64,000 bases of DNA from Syntrophales bacterium (GTDB taxonomy: Bacteria; Desulfobacterota; Syntrophia; Syntrophales; PHBD01). Under the pieces are notes generated by a model. The model did no database searches. It had not been told where the DNA came from and saw nothing but the letters and a program-made list of their open reading frames with translations. The stretch covers positions 1 to 64,000 of the forward strand of contig DAOSEM010000003.1 in NCBI GenBank assembly GCA_035363115.1, in the 5' to 3' direction. A program made the position numbers and the translations under genes. Each line of letters opens with the position of its first letter. The first letter of the stretch is position 1. Below, in pieces: positions 33,968 to 42,586 of this stretch.

Positions 33968-35116
33968 TTACCGCATGCTCAAGAGCTTGCGGGAGATGAC
34001 CACCCGCTGAATTTCATTCGTACCCTCGTAGATCTGGCAGATCTTCGCGTCGCGCATGTGCCGTTCCGCCGGGTACTCCTTGCAGTATCCGTAACCGCCG
34101 AAGATCTGGACGCCCTCGATGGCGGCTTTCATGGCCACGTCGGAGGCGTACATCTTGGCCATGGCGGATTCTTTCTCGTAGTCCAGGTGGTTGTCTTCCA
34201 TCCAGGCGGCCCGGAGGAGCAGGAGTTCCGCCGCGTCGAGCTCCGTTGCCATGTCGGCCAGCTTGAACTGGATGGCCTGGAAGGTGGAGATGGGCTTGCC
34301 GAACTGTACCCTCTCCTTGGCATAGTTCAGGGCGTCTTCCAGGGCGGCCTTCCCGATGCCGCAGGCCTGGGAGCCGATGCCGATACGACCGCAGTCAAGA
34401 CCCATCAGCATCTGCTTGAATCCCTGGCCGACCTTGCCCAGCAGGTTTTCAGCCGGAACCTCTGCATCCTCAAAAACCAGTTCGGCCGTGCCGGAGGCCA
34501 GGATCCCCATCTTCTCTTCGATCTTGCCGAGGGAGAACCCCTTCGTGTTCTTCAGATCGACGATCAGATTGATGACCGCTTTGTAGCCCATGGACGCATC
34601 CGTTGTGCAGGCCAGGACACAGTACTGGGCGACGTTGCCGTTGGTGATGAATCGCTTGGTGCCATTGAGGACATACTTGTCGCCTTTCAGCTCGGCCTTG
34701 CAGGCAAGCGCACCGGCATCGGATCCGGCACCCGCTTCCGTCAGGGCGTAGCAGCCCTCGACTTTTCCGCTGGCGACGGGGGTCAGATACTTTACCTTCT
34801 GCTCTTCCGTGCCGAATGTGTTCACGGGGAAACCATAGAGCGAGTTGTTCACGGAGACGATAACCCCGCAGCTCGCGCATGCTTTGGAAATAGCGATCAT
34901 GGCGTGGACATACGTTACCGTGTCCATGCCGGCCCCGCCGTACTCGACGGGAATGGCTACGCCCATGATGCCCATTGCACCGAGCTTGCGGCAGATTTCC
35001 TCGGGATGCCGGTGGGTGTGGTCCAGCTCCGCGGCGATCGGCTTGATTTCCGTCTCGGCAAACCGGGTTACCTGGTCCTTCACCATTTGTTGTTCTTCCG
35101 TCAGACCGAAATTCAT
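33968..35116 (-). CDS. short-chain acyl-CoA dehydrogenase
   Basis: A 382-residue FAD enzyme that oxidises acyl-CoA to 2-enoyl-CoA, or works in reverse. Signatures are CYALTEAGAGSDAGAL in the middle domain and the C-terminal QIFGGYGYCKEYPAERHMRDAKICQIYEGTNEIQRVVISR, where the Glu of YEGT is the catalytic base of the butyryl-CoA dehydrogenase group. It is the last gene of a four-gene minus-strand operon with crotonase, thiolase and a ligase-like gene. The electron-transfer flavoprotein genes are not in the window. Confidence 0.93.
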   Translation of the reverse strand: MNFGLTEEQQMVKDQVTRFAETEIKPIAAELDHTHRHPEEICRKLGAMGIMGVAIPVEYGGAGMDTVTYVHAMIAISKACASCGVIVSVNNSLYGFPVNTFGTEEQKVKYLTPVASGKVEGCYALTEAGAGSDAGALACKAELKGDKYVLNGTKRFITNGNVAQYCVLACTTDASMGYKAVINLIVDLKNTKGFSLGKIEEKMGILASGTAELVFEDAEVPAENLLGKVGQGFKQMLMGLDCGRIGIGSQACGIGKAALEDALNYAKERVQFGKPISTFQAIQFKLADMATELDAAELLLLRAAWMEDNHLDYEKESAMAKMYASDVAMKAAIEGVQIFGGYGYCKEYPAERHMRDAKICQIYEGTNEIQRVVISRKLLSMR

Positions 35117-35221
35117 GATGCCCCCCTTTCAGAAAAGTGTTTGTAAAAAATACGGTTCCGCAGCGCGCGGTTGCTCACGGCCCCCCCTGGACCGCGCCTG
35201 GCCGCCGCCCGCGTTTGCCTG

Positions 35222-36004
35222 TCAGCAGCCCTTGAAGTTGGGTTTCCGCTTCTCCAGGAAGGCCCCCATTCCTTCCTTTTGATCGTCGGTGCTGAAGCAC
35301 TGGGCACAACACTCCATCTCCAGTCGGTTCGCGTTGTCCAGAGAAAGGTCGTATCCGAAATTCATGGCGTGTTTGGCCATCTTCAGGGCGAAGCCCGGCA
35401 GGCGGGCCATTTTCGCCGCGAACTTCTTCGCCGCCGGCAGGAGTTCCTCAGCGGGATAAATGCGGTTCACAAGGCCGAGTTCGTAGGCCCGCTGGGCGTC
35501 GATCTGGTCTCCCCCCATCACCAGTTCCTTTGCGCGGCCGAGGCCGATCAGCCTGGCCAGCCGCTGGGTTCCCCCCCATCCCGGGATGAGGCCGATGAGG
35601 ATCTCCGGCTGGCCGAAGCGCGCCTTGTCGGAGGCGAAGCGCATGTCGCAGGCCATGGAGATTTCCGTTCCGCCGCCGAGGGCGAATCCGTTGATGGCGG
35701 CGATGGACGGCTTGGGCAGCGTCTCGATCAGGCGGAGCGTTTCGTGCCCGAGCTCCATGAAGGCCAGGGCCTGCTGGGGCCTGAGGTTCTGCATCTCCGA
35801 GATGTCCGCGCCGGCGACGAAGGCCCGGTCCCCGGAACCCGTCAGGATCAGAGCCTTGACTGCGTCGTCGTTCTTGCAGATAGTCGCTGCCTGGTAGAGC
35901 TCCGACATGGTCTCGGAGTTCATGGCGTTGAGTGCCTTGGGCCGATTGAAGGTAATCGTCGCGACCCCTTCCTCCACCTGGAAAATGAGGTTCTTGAACT
36001 CCAT
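35222..36004 (-). CDS. enoyl-CoA hydratase (crotonase family)
   Basis: A 260-residue crotonase-fold protein that hydrates crotonyl-CoA to 3-hydroxybutyryl-CoA, or the reverse. The oxyanion-hole segment is AFVAGADISEM. The catalytic pair of Glu residues is in GFALGGGTEISMACD and FGQPEILIGLIPGWGGTQRL. The ATG at 36004 follows a GGAGG site 8-10 bases upstream. Length is typical. 3-Hydroxybutyryl-CoA dehydrogenase, needed for the next step, is missing from the cluster. Confidence 0.93.
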   Translation of the reverse strand: MEFKNLIFQVEEGVATITFNRPKALNAMNSETMSELYQAATICKNDDAVKALILTGSGDRAFVAGADISEMQNLRPQQALAFMELGHETLRLIETLPKPSIAAINGFALGGGTEISMACDMRFASDKARFGQPEILIGLIPGWGGTQRLARLIGLGRAKELVMGGDQIDAQRAYELGLVNRIYPAEELLPAAKKFAAKMARLPGFALKMAKHAMNFGYDLSLDNANRLEMECCAQCFSTDDQKEGMGAFLEKRKPNFKGC

Positions 36005-36050
36005 CGGACTGCCTCCTTTCTGGATTCGCTTTTTCCTGGTCGGTAGAAGG

Positions 36051-36084
36051 CCGGCACTCCCCGTGTACGGCCGGGGAGTGCCGG
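36051..36084. other. intra-operon hairpin between thiolase and crotonase genes
   Basis: A perfect 12-bp inverted repeat (CCGGCACTCCCC at 36051-36062 with its complement at 36073-36084) around a 10-base loop. No T-run follows on either strand, so it is more likely an mRNA processing or stability element than a terminator. Confidence 0.6.
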
Positions 36085-36099
36085 TGAAATGACGGATGG

Positions 36100-37389
36100 T
36101 TAGACGCTTTCGAGGACGATGGCCATGCCCTGACCGCCGCCGATACACAGCGACGCCAGTCCGAGCGGAACGTTCCGCTTCTTCATCTGCATGGCCAGCG
36201 TGTAGGTGATGCGGGCGCCGGTGCATCCGATGGGATGGCCGATGGAGATCCCGCTGCCGTTCAAATTGGTGATGTTGAGGTCCACGCCCAGTTCCTTGAC
36301 GCAGCCCAGGGCCTGGACGGCAAAGGCCTCGTTGAGCTCGATGAGGCCGATGTCCTTCATGGTCAGGTTCAGCTTCTTGAAGAGCTTCCGCACCGCCGGA
36401 ATGGGACCGAGGCCCATGTATGCCGGATCGACACCACCGGAGGCCCAACCCTTGATCTTGACCAGGGGCTTCAGGCCCAGTTCCTTGGCCTTTTCGGCGC
36501 TCATGACCAGCACGGCCGCGGCTCCGTCGTTGATGCCCGAGGCGTTCCCCGCCGTGACGGATCCGTCTTTCTTGAAGACCGGCGCCAGTTTGCCCATCTT
36601 CTCCAGGGTCGTGTCCATGGGCCGCTCGTCCACCTGGAAGACCTTCGGGTCGCCCTTTTTCTGGGGGATGATGATGGGGACGATCTCGTCGGCCACGGCG
36701 CCGCTGGCGATGGCCGCCCGGGCGCGCCGGTGGCTCTCGTAGGCCAGCTGATCCTGCTCGGCCCTGGAGATGCCGTACTTCGCAGCGATGTTCTCCGCCG
36801 TGAAGCCCATGTGGTATCCATTGAAGATCTCCCAGAGGCCGTCATGGACCATCAGGTCCGTGATCTTGCCGAAAGGCATGTTCATCCGGAAGCCCCAGCG
36901 GGCGTCGGCAAGAGCGTAGGGGACGTTGCTCATGTTCTCCATGCCGCCGGCAAGGACGACGTCGGCATCACCCGTCATGACGGACTGGGCCGCCAGGGCG
37001 ATGGCCTTCATCCCCGAGGCGCAGACCTTCTGGACGGTGAAGACATTCGATTCTTCCGGCAGGCCGGCGAAGATGGCCGACTGGCGGGCCGGGTTCTGGC
37101 CCACGCCTGCATTCAGGACGTTCCCTATGATGACTTCGTCGATATAAACGGGGGTGAGGGAACTGTCGTAGTCATATCCCTTTTTCTGGATGTCCGTCAT
37201 GTCGAAGTTACCGAAGGCGTCGGGGCGGCAGGACTTGATGAAGTCGCTGACGGCCGGCCGGAGACCCGCCCGCTTGATGGCTTCTTTCATGACCACCTTG
37301 CCCAGTTCCACCACGGAGACCCCCTTGAGGGATCCGCCAAACTCGCCCACGGCGGTCCTGGCGCCACTTACGATTACCGCATCTCTCAT
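36100..37389 (-). CDS. acetyl-CoA C-acetyltransferase (thiolase) with an N-terminal insertion
   Basis: A 429-residue thiolase that cleaves acetoacetyl-CoA or condenses two acetyl-CoA. Active-site residues are Cys123 (KVCASGMKA), His385 (GHPIGCTGAR) and Cys415 (CIGGGQG), with NEAFAVQ also present. Classical thiolases are about 393 residues. The extra length lies between residues 46 and 82, where a stretch containing SDFIKSCRPDAFGNFDMTDI separates AGLRP from DEVIIGN, which are normally adjacent. The four-gene order ligase-thiolase-crotonase-dehydrogenase suggests C4 or longer acyl-CoA turnover. Confidence 0.93.
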   Translation of the reverse strand: MRDAVIVSGARTAVGEFGGSLKGVSVVELGKVVMKEAIKRAGLRPAVSDFIKSCRPDAFGNFDMTDIQKKGYDYDSSLTPVYIDEVIIGNVLNAGVGQNPARQSAIFAGLPEESNVFTVQKVCASGMKAIALAAQSVMTGDADVVLAGGMENMSNVPYALADARWGFRMNMPFGKITDLMVHDGLWEIFNGYHMGFTAENIAAKYGISRAEQDQLAYESHRRARAAIASGAVADEIVPIIIPQKKGDPKVFQVDERPMDTTLEKMGKLAPVFKKDGSVTAGNASGINDGAAAVLVMSAEKAKELGLKPLVKIKGWASGGVDPAYMGLGPIPAVRKLFKKLNLTMKDIGLIELNEAFAVQALGCVKELGVDLNITNLNGSGISIGHPIGCTGARITYTLAMQMKKRNVPLGLASLCIGGGQGMAIVLESV

Positions 37390-37452
37390 GTTACTCCTTC
37401 CTCCTCTCTCAAGGATGTGAAATATTCCGGCGGGGATGAATCCCCGTATCGT

Positions 37453-38913
37453 TCACGCCTCGTCGATGGCATCGACGAATTCGATCTCCCGGGGGTGCTT
37501 GTAGTTGGACAGGTAGGTCCGGCAGTGGCGGAGGATGTCCTTCTCGCCGGCCGTCGCACCCGGTTTCAGCACGATGCTGGCCTTCACGATCTCGCCGCGC
37601 ATCAGGTCCTGCTTTCCCGTTATCCTTGCCTGCTTGACGGCCGGGTGCATCTCCAGGATCAACTCGATCTCCCGGGGGTAGACGTTGAAGCCGCTGGTGA
37701 TGACCATCCGCTTCGCGTGGCCCGTCAGGAAGATGTAGCCGTCCTCATCCATGGTTCCCAGGTCGCTCGTGTGCAGCCAGCCGTCCCGGATCACCTCGGC
37801 GGTGCGGGCCTCGTCCTTGTAGTATCCCTTCATGACGTTGGCGCCCCGGATGATCAACTCCCCCTCCTGCCCCCGGGGGACCTCGCGTCCGTCCCTGTCG
37901 ACGATCTTCGCCTCCACGCCGGGGATGACCGTCCCGATGGAGCCGGGCCGGTGGGGCCGGTCGATGCGGCTGAGGGTGCAGATCGGGGAGGCCTCCGTGA
38001 GGCCGTATCCTTCGACCAGCTTGACCTTGAACTTGGACTCGAAAGCGGCGAAGACGTCCGGCGGGATGGCGGCTCCGCCGGTAATGCAGAAGCGAAGCGA
38101 GCTTACGTCATGCTGGTCCGCCTTGTCGTGAAAGATCATTCCCAGGAAAAGCCGCGGCACGCCGGTGATGTATGTGACCTTTTCCCGGTCGATGGCGGAG
38201 AAGATGCCGTCCAGGGTAAAGCGGTCCATGAGAACAATGCTGGCCCCGGTTCTGAGCGGTGCGAGCATGTTGGCGACGGCGCCGAAGGAGTGGAAGAACG
38301 GAATGATCGCCAGGCAGCGGTCTTCCTCCGTACCTGCAACCTCCGATTTGAGAAGGCCCGTCTGGCTCTGCAGGTTGCCGTGGGTAAGAACCGCTCCCAC
38401 GGGCCTGCCGGTCAGCCCCGAGGTGTAGATCATGACCGCGGGATCGCTGTCTTCGATGGGAGGAATCGAAAATTCATCCCCTCCCTCGATCGATAGCTTC
38501 CGCCAGGCATAGGGTGAATCAGCGCTGTCGGTGACCAGAAGATGCCGGCAGAGAGGCAGCTCGTCCCGGATCTCCTCGAATCGCCTGGCCGCAGAGGCAG
38601 TCGTGATGAAGGCTTTGGAATCGCTGTTGCCCAGAAGATGCCGCAACTCGAAGGCGGTGGACATGATGTTGAGCGTGACCGCGACGGCGCCTAGTTTCTG
38701 GGCGGCCAGGTAGGCGATGACGAATTCGGGAATATTGGGGAGCAGGACGGCGACCTTGTCGCCCTTGACGATTCCCAGGTCCCGGAGCCGCCCGGCGAGG
38801 GCGCTGACGGCCCGGTTCAGGTCCCGGTACGTGAGACGGTTCGCGTCATGAATAAGGGCGATCCGCCCGGAGTGACGCCGGGCACTATCCTCCAGCATGT
38901 GACCGAGGTCCAT
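37453..38913 (-). CDS. acyl-CoA synthetase-like AMP-binding protein lacking the catalytic lysine tail
   Basis: A 486-residue ANL-superfamily protein, first gene of the acyl-CoA operon. The large domain is complete, with GYGLTEASPICT (A5) and the hinge segment WLHTSDLGTMDEDGYIFLTGHAKRMVITSGFNVYPREIE (A7-A8). The A3 loop reads YTSGLTGRPVG (163-173), so the usual Thr and Lys of SGTTGxPKG are Leu167 and Val172. The C-terminal domain stops at FVDAIDEA, before the A10 motif (PxxxxGKxxR) whose Lys catalyses adenylation in known ligases. No A10 remnant is seen in the 63 bases before the thiolase gene. It may be a CoA-transfer or binding protein, or a ligase working without that lysine. Confidence 0.82.
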   Translation of the reverse strand: MDLGHMLEDSARRHSGRIALIHDANRLTYRDLNRAVSALAGRLRDLGIVKGDKVAVLLPNIPEFVIAYLAAQKLGAVAVTLNIMSTAFELRHLLGNSDSKAFITTASAARRFEEIRDELPLCRHLLVTDSADSPYAWRKLSIEGGDEFSIPPIEDSDPAVMIYTSGLTGRPVGAVLTHGNLQSQTGLLKSEVAGTEEDRCLAIIPFFHSFGAVANMLAPLRTGASIVLMDRFTLDGIFSAIDREKVTYITGVPRLFLGMIFHDKADQHDVSSLRFCITGGAAIPPDVFAAFESKFKVKLVEGYGLTEASPICTLSRIDRPHRPGSIGTVIPGVEAKIVDRDGREVPRGQEGELIIRGANVMKGYYKDEARTAEVIRDGWLHTSDLGTMDEDGYIFLTGHAKRMVITSGFNVYPREIELILEMHPAVKQARITGKQDLMRGEIVKASIVLKPGATAGEKDILRHCRTYLSNYKHPREIEFVDAIDEA

Positions 38914-38973
38914 TGTTTCCCGCTCTCTCTCTCGCCTGGAATGCCGATACCCTTAACATCGGAATGTTTTTTT

Positions 38974-38999
38974 TTCAATGAATTTATGGACGCATTGAA
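38974..38999. promoter_or_regulatory. candidate operator upstream of the acyl-CoA operon
   Basis: An inverted repeat TTCAATG-N12-CATTGAA in an AT-rich stretch 60-90 bases ahead of the ligase-like gene. The size and position fit a TetR-type repressor site, but no regulator gene is nearby. Confidence 0.35.
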
Positions 39000-39145
39000 T
39001 CACAATTTTCTATTGTATTGTCGGATAGATAGAAGGTCGCGATGAACGCTTCAAACGTCCCGGGATGGGGATTCTGCGGTCGCAAGAAAAGGGCCTGAGT
39101 CGGGATCCTGCGATCTCCATGAAGTTCGGTCGGAACAGATTTTTC

Positions 39146-40516
39146 TTAAAACGAATAACCCGCCCGGAGCTCGACGCGCCAGCGGTTCTGCTTCTCCCCG
39201 AACTCGCTGTCGGGACCCCCGAAGAGGAAATTGGCCTTGAGCCTGAGTTCCAGGTTTGTAAACCGGGTGTACACGACTTCCGGTGAAACGGTGTATCCCC
39301 CGTCGTTCAGGTTGGCCATGACGGTGACTGCGGGGGAAAAATAAAGAATATTGAAAGGTTCCTTCTGGACGACCCTGAGATACAGGTAATCCCTCATCGG
39401 ATTGAGCCGGCCGTATGTGCCGTCCGCCACGAGCAGGGCCCGCCGGAGCAGCGCGTCGCCGCCCCCGGTAATGTACGCCTGCCAGCCCCGGGCGACTAGT
39501 GCGTAGAACCCTTTCATTTCTTCCGTGGAGTAACCCGTACCGCTGTGAAAGTACTCCGCGATGATCGTCGTGTCCCAGGCGGTAAGATAACGGATGCCGA
39601 TCAGGGCGCTCAGGGCTTCGTACGTGTCGGAACGGGTGGTTCCTGATGTGTCGATCCAGGACTTCTCGTAGCTGTGGATCCAGGCGAATTCGCCGTGAAT
39701 TTCGAAATTGGTCGTCACGTTGCGGGAAAAGTCGATGCCGGCGCGGGCGGTTCGGCTTCCGTCAACCAGGACCATCAGGTCGATGTCCGTGTCGTAAAGG
39801 AGGAGGTAGAGTTTTGCCGCGGCATTGATCCGGTTCGGAGTTCCGAAGTTGTCGTTGACGTGATCATATACGGGGAGCAGAACGGGGGTGAAAGAGAGGG
39901 TTTTCAGCGGGCCGTCGAAGCTCCGGATCCAGTCGGCGGCCAAGACGATGTACCCTTCCAGCGGCAGTTCCGGATCGTCGGGATCCTTCGGCCGGTCCAG
40001 AAAGGCGGCGGGATTCCAGGCATAACCCTTTCCCCACTTGAGGTTCTTCTTGCCGGCGTCCAGCTTGAAGGAGGCACCGGGCCGGAGGGTGCCGTACCCT
40101 TCATAGATGCTCGTTTTTTCCGTTTCTCCCGAATACGACCGCCGGTAGTCCGTGTTGGTTCTCACGTACAGGCGGCCGGCGCCTTTTTCGTAACTGCCCT
40201 CCAGTTGCAATCGGCCGTTGAACTCGTTTACCGCATCCCCCTCGTCCCGGTTGTAGAAACGGAGCTTGTAGAATGCGCCGTCCGGGTTGAGGCGGTAGCG
40301 GACGGGGCGGACTTCCGCGTATCCGCCGATGTGCCATGGCTTCTTCTCGATTTCCGACAAGTCGAACGAGTACGTTTCCTCCGCGGCCCTGGGTGCCGTC
40401 TGGGGCACGAGCAGCGCTGCCAGGAGGATTGCGGCCGCCAGGGCCAGCCGCCGGCATTGCTCCCGCGGGCCCGGCCCCCGGCGTCTCCCGCCCGCCCTAT
40501 GACGCAAAGCCATCAT
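39146..40516 (-). CDS. putative outer-membrane beta-barrel protein
   Basis: A 456-residue exported protein with a signal peptide (about residues 1-45, ending APRAAE). The rest alternates short hydrophobic and polar strands in the manner of an outer-membrane barrel and ends with the aromatic residue Phe (RVELRAGYSF). I recognise no named family. The motif GYAWNPAAFLDRPKDPDDPELPLEG is distinctive. It is the last gene of an operon with a Lol-like ABC transporter and a LolA-like protein, so it may be the outer-membrane component or client of that system. The first of two adjacent ATGs, with GAGG upstream, is taken as the start. Confidence 0.65.
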   Translation of the reverse strand: MMALRHRAGGRRRGPGPREQCRRLALAAAILLAALLVPQTAPRAAEETYSFDLSEIEKKPWHIGGYAEVRPVRYRLNPDGAFYKLRFYNRDEGDAVNEFNGRLQLEGSYEKGAGRLYVRTNTDYRRSYSGETEKTSIYEGYGTLRPGASFKLDAGKKNLKWGKGYAWNPAAFLDRPKDPDDPELPLEGYIVLAADWIRSFDGPLKTLSFTPVLLPVYDHVNDNFGTPNRINAAAKLYLLLYDTDIDLMVLVDGSRTARAGIDFSRNVTTNFEIHGEFAWIHSYEKSWIDTSGTTRSDTYEALSALIGIRYLTAWDTTIIAEYFHSGTGYSTEEMKGFYALVARGWQAYITGGGDALLRRALLVADGTYGRLNPMRDYLYLRVVQKEPFNILYFSPAVTVMANLNDGGYTVSPEVVYTRFTNLELRLKANFLFGGPDSEFGEKQNRWRVELRAGYSF

Positions 40517-40592
40517 TGTTTCCTCGGGAAGCGGTTCCGCACCGGATGGAGGGATCGCAGCGGCAATGAAGATCCCGCCGGTCCCCGGGTCG

Positions 40593-41324
40593 CTACCGGA
40601 GCGAATCCAGGTTCGGCATGTAGGTAAGGGTGAAGACCTCGTCCTTGAAGGTCCGCTTCCGGATTTTTGCGAAGATCATGATGGACCGGTACCCCTTGTA
40701 GAGGGGGCTGTCCGTCTCGATCACGGAGGGCCGCACGAGCCCGCCGCCGAAATCCTTCGTGTCTTTGAAGTAGAGGGTCTTGATCAGCATTCCTGCTTCG
40801 GTGAGGCACTCGATCCGGACCGGGACCCTGCGGTTCCGGTCGACCTGCATGCGGAGCTGGTCATAGGCGACCTCCCTGGTCTTTGCCTTCAAATTAAGCA
40901 GGTACCCTCCATCCTTTTCCATCACCGATTTCACGTCATACTCGGTGCTGTAATCGAGATTCAGGATGTCGGCATTGTTGAACACCCCTCCCACGACGGA
41001 CTGGAGGCTCGTGATCCGGATCGGCTTTCCCACGTTGGGGATATAGAGCCACATGTTTTCCCCCAGCCGGAGGGTGCTGCGGCCTTTTTCACTGGCCGGG
41101 GCAAGGAACAGGGCCGCCACCCGGTCGGCTCCCTTCTTGACGGAAAAGAGCGTGAATTCCTTCTTCTTCCCATCGGGTTCCACGTTGATCAGCTTCCGGT
41201 ACATTTCGTAGGACTCGGGATTCAGGTTCCTGTCCACCTGCTTCAGGAGAACCGAACCGTCCAGGGCAAAGGCCGGCAGGGCGAACAGAAGGACCAGAGA
41301 TGTGAGCATCAGCTTCTGCAGCAT
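40593..41324 (-). CDS. outer-membrane lipoprotein-sorting (LolA-like) periplasmic protein
   Basis: A 243-residue protein with a signal peptide ending ALPAFA (about residue 20) and an all-beta LolA/LolB-like body. It reads NLNPESYEMYRKLINVEPDGKKKEFTLFSVKKGADRVAALFLAPASEKGRS and later MWLYIPNVGKPIRI, which matches the outer-membrane lipoprotein-sorting protein family often encoded next to MacB/LolC-like permeases. It may carry a lipid or lipoprotein across the periplasm. The ATG at 41324 has AAGGAG 6 bases upstream. It lies 23 bases after the permease gene. Confidence 0.75.
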   Translation of the reverse strand: MLQKLMLTSLVLLFALPAFALDGSVLLKQVDRNLNPESYEMYRKLINVEPDGKKKEFTLFSVKKGADRVAALFLAPASEKGRSTLRLGENMWLYIPNVGKPIRITSLQSVVGGVFNNADILNLDYSTEYDVKSVMEKDGGYLLNLKAKTREVAYDQLRMQVDRNRRVPVRIECLTEAGMLIKTLYFKDTKDFGGGLVRPSVIETDSPLYKGYRSIMIFAKIRKRTFKDEVFTLTYMPNLDSLR

Positions 41325-41347
41325 AAGGTTTCTCCTTTCTTTTCCGG

Positions 41348-42586
41348 TCAGACGTGGCGCAGTGCCTCGATTGGTTCCATGCGCGAGGCCTTCCAGGCCG
41401 GCTGGAGGCTCGCCGCCACGGAGACGAGGATGACGATGACGGATATGGACAGAAGATCCCCCGGGTGGAGGGATACCGCCAGAACCAGGTCCTTCTGCTG
41501 GCCGAAGTCGAAGGTGACCCGGGACAGATTCAGGATCCACAGGAGCAGGCTCCCGGTGATGCAGCCGACGACGGCTCCCAGGATTCCCAGGCAGAATCCT
41601 TCCAGGAGGAACAGGGAGAGGATCCGGCCGGGGAGGGTGCCGATGGCGGCCATCGTGCCGATCTCCCGGACGCGCTCGTAGACGGCCATGATCATGACGT
41701 TCATGATGCTGATCAGGACGATGGCGATGAGCATCAGCCTGATGAAGAAGGTCATGACGTCGATCATCCGGGCTACGTTGAAAAAGGGCGAAAGGGCCTC
41801 CCAGGTGTGGACTTCGAACAGGGGCTTCCCCTGCCGGTTCTTTTCCCCGGCCAGGAGACCCGAAAGCCTGCCGTGAACGTCCGACAGTCTCCCGAAATCC
41901 TTCAGCCGCACGGCGATCTCGCTGATCTCCGGCTCGCGCATCCGGAGCGTCTCCACGGCGTCGTCCAGGTGGATGTAGCCGTCCCGCCCCCCCGGTCCGG
42001 TCACGCCCTCCAGGATTCCCGAGACGATGAACTGCCTGCCGTTGACGGAACCGTCCTGGTTTGTCGCCACGACGACCACGGGGTCCCCCACCTTGACGTT
42101 CATTCCCCGGGCCAGGAGGGCCGGAAGGAGGATCTCCCCCTTTTCAAGGGTCTTTTTCCCCTCGCTGATCCGGGAGAGGAGAAGGGGCACCGTTTTGAAC
42201 TCCCGCTCCGGGACGATTCCGTTCAGGCGGATGTTCGTCGTCTCGGAGAAGTTGCTGAACATGCCGCCGAACTTGATGCGTGGGGAATAGGTCGCCACCT
42301 CCGGCATTCCATCGAGCACGTCCGTAACCTTCCGGACCGCCGGCGGCTTGAGGTTGAGGTTCAGGGGGAGGTTGTCGATGGAGGCCACGTAGCCCCGATG
42401 GTGGATCTGGATGTGACCCAGCATGGAATCGGTGATCTGGCCGATCATCATCCCCTTGAAGGATCCGGATACCGAGATGAAAACGAGAACGAAAACGACG
42501 CCCACGGTGATGAGGGACGCCGTCAGCAGGGTGCGGCGGCGGTACCGCAGGAGGTTCCGGACGGCCATCTTGAGGAGGTTAGCCAT
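41348..42586 (-). CDS. FtsX/MacB-like ABC transporter permease
   Basis: A 412-residue permease with one N-terminal membrane helix (residues 20-42), a large periplasmic domain and three C-terminal helices (about 285-405) with the MAVYERVREIGTMAAIGTLPGRI coupling motif. It is a distant paralogue of lolC at 16904. It overlaps the ATPase gene by 8 bases. The family includes lipoprotein and antibiotic or lipid exporters, and the substrate is unknown. Confidence 0.85.
   Translation of the reverse strand: MANLLKMAVRNLLRYRRRTLLTASLITVGVVFVLVFISVSGSFKGMMIGQITDSMLGHIQIHHRGYVASIDNLPLNLNLKPPAVRKVTDVLDGMPEVATYSPRIKFGGMFSNFSETTNIRLNGIVPEREFKTVPLLLSRISEGKKTLEKGEILLPALLARGMNVKVGDPVVVVATNQDGSVNGRQFIVSGILEGVTGPGGRDGYIHLDDAVETLRMREPEISEIAVRLKDFGRLSDVHGRLSGLLAGEKNRQGKPLFEVHTWEALSPFFNVARMIDVMTFFIRLMLIAIVLISIMNVMIMAVYERVREIGTMAAIGTLPGRILSLFLLEGFCLGILGAVVGCITGSLLLWILNLSRVTFDFGQQKDLVLAVSLHPGDLLSISVIVILVSVAASLQPAWKASRMEPIEALRHV

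Noticed and set aside
36051..36084. Terminator of the thiolase gene
   Set aside because: The stem is strong, but no T-run follows and the operon continues; kept only as an RNA hairpin.
36235..38496. A 753-codon plus-strand frame across the thiolase and ligase-like genes
   Set aside because: It spans two real genes and their gap, with no ribosome-binding site or recognisable domain.
38940..39030. AT-rich stretch as a horizontally acquired junction
   Set aside because: It is about 90 bases long, in a promoter position, with no repeats, integrase or tRNA nearby.
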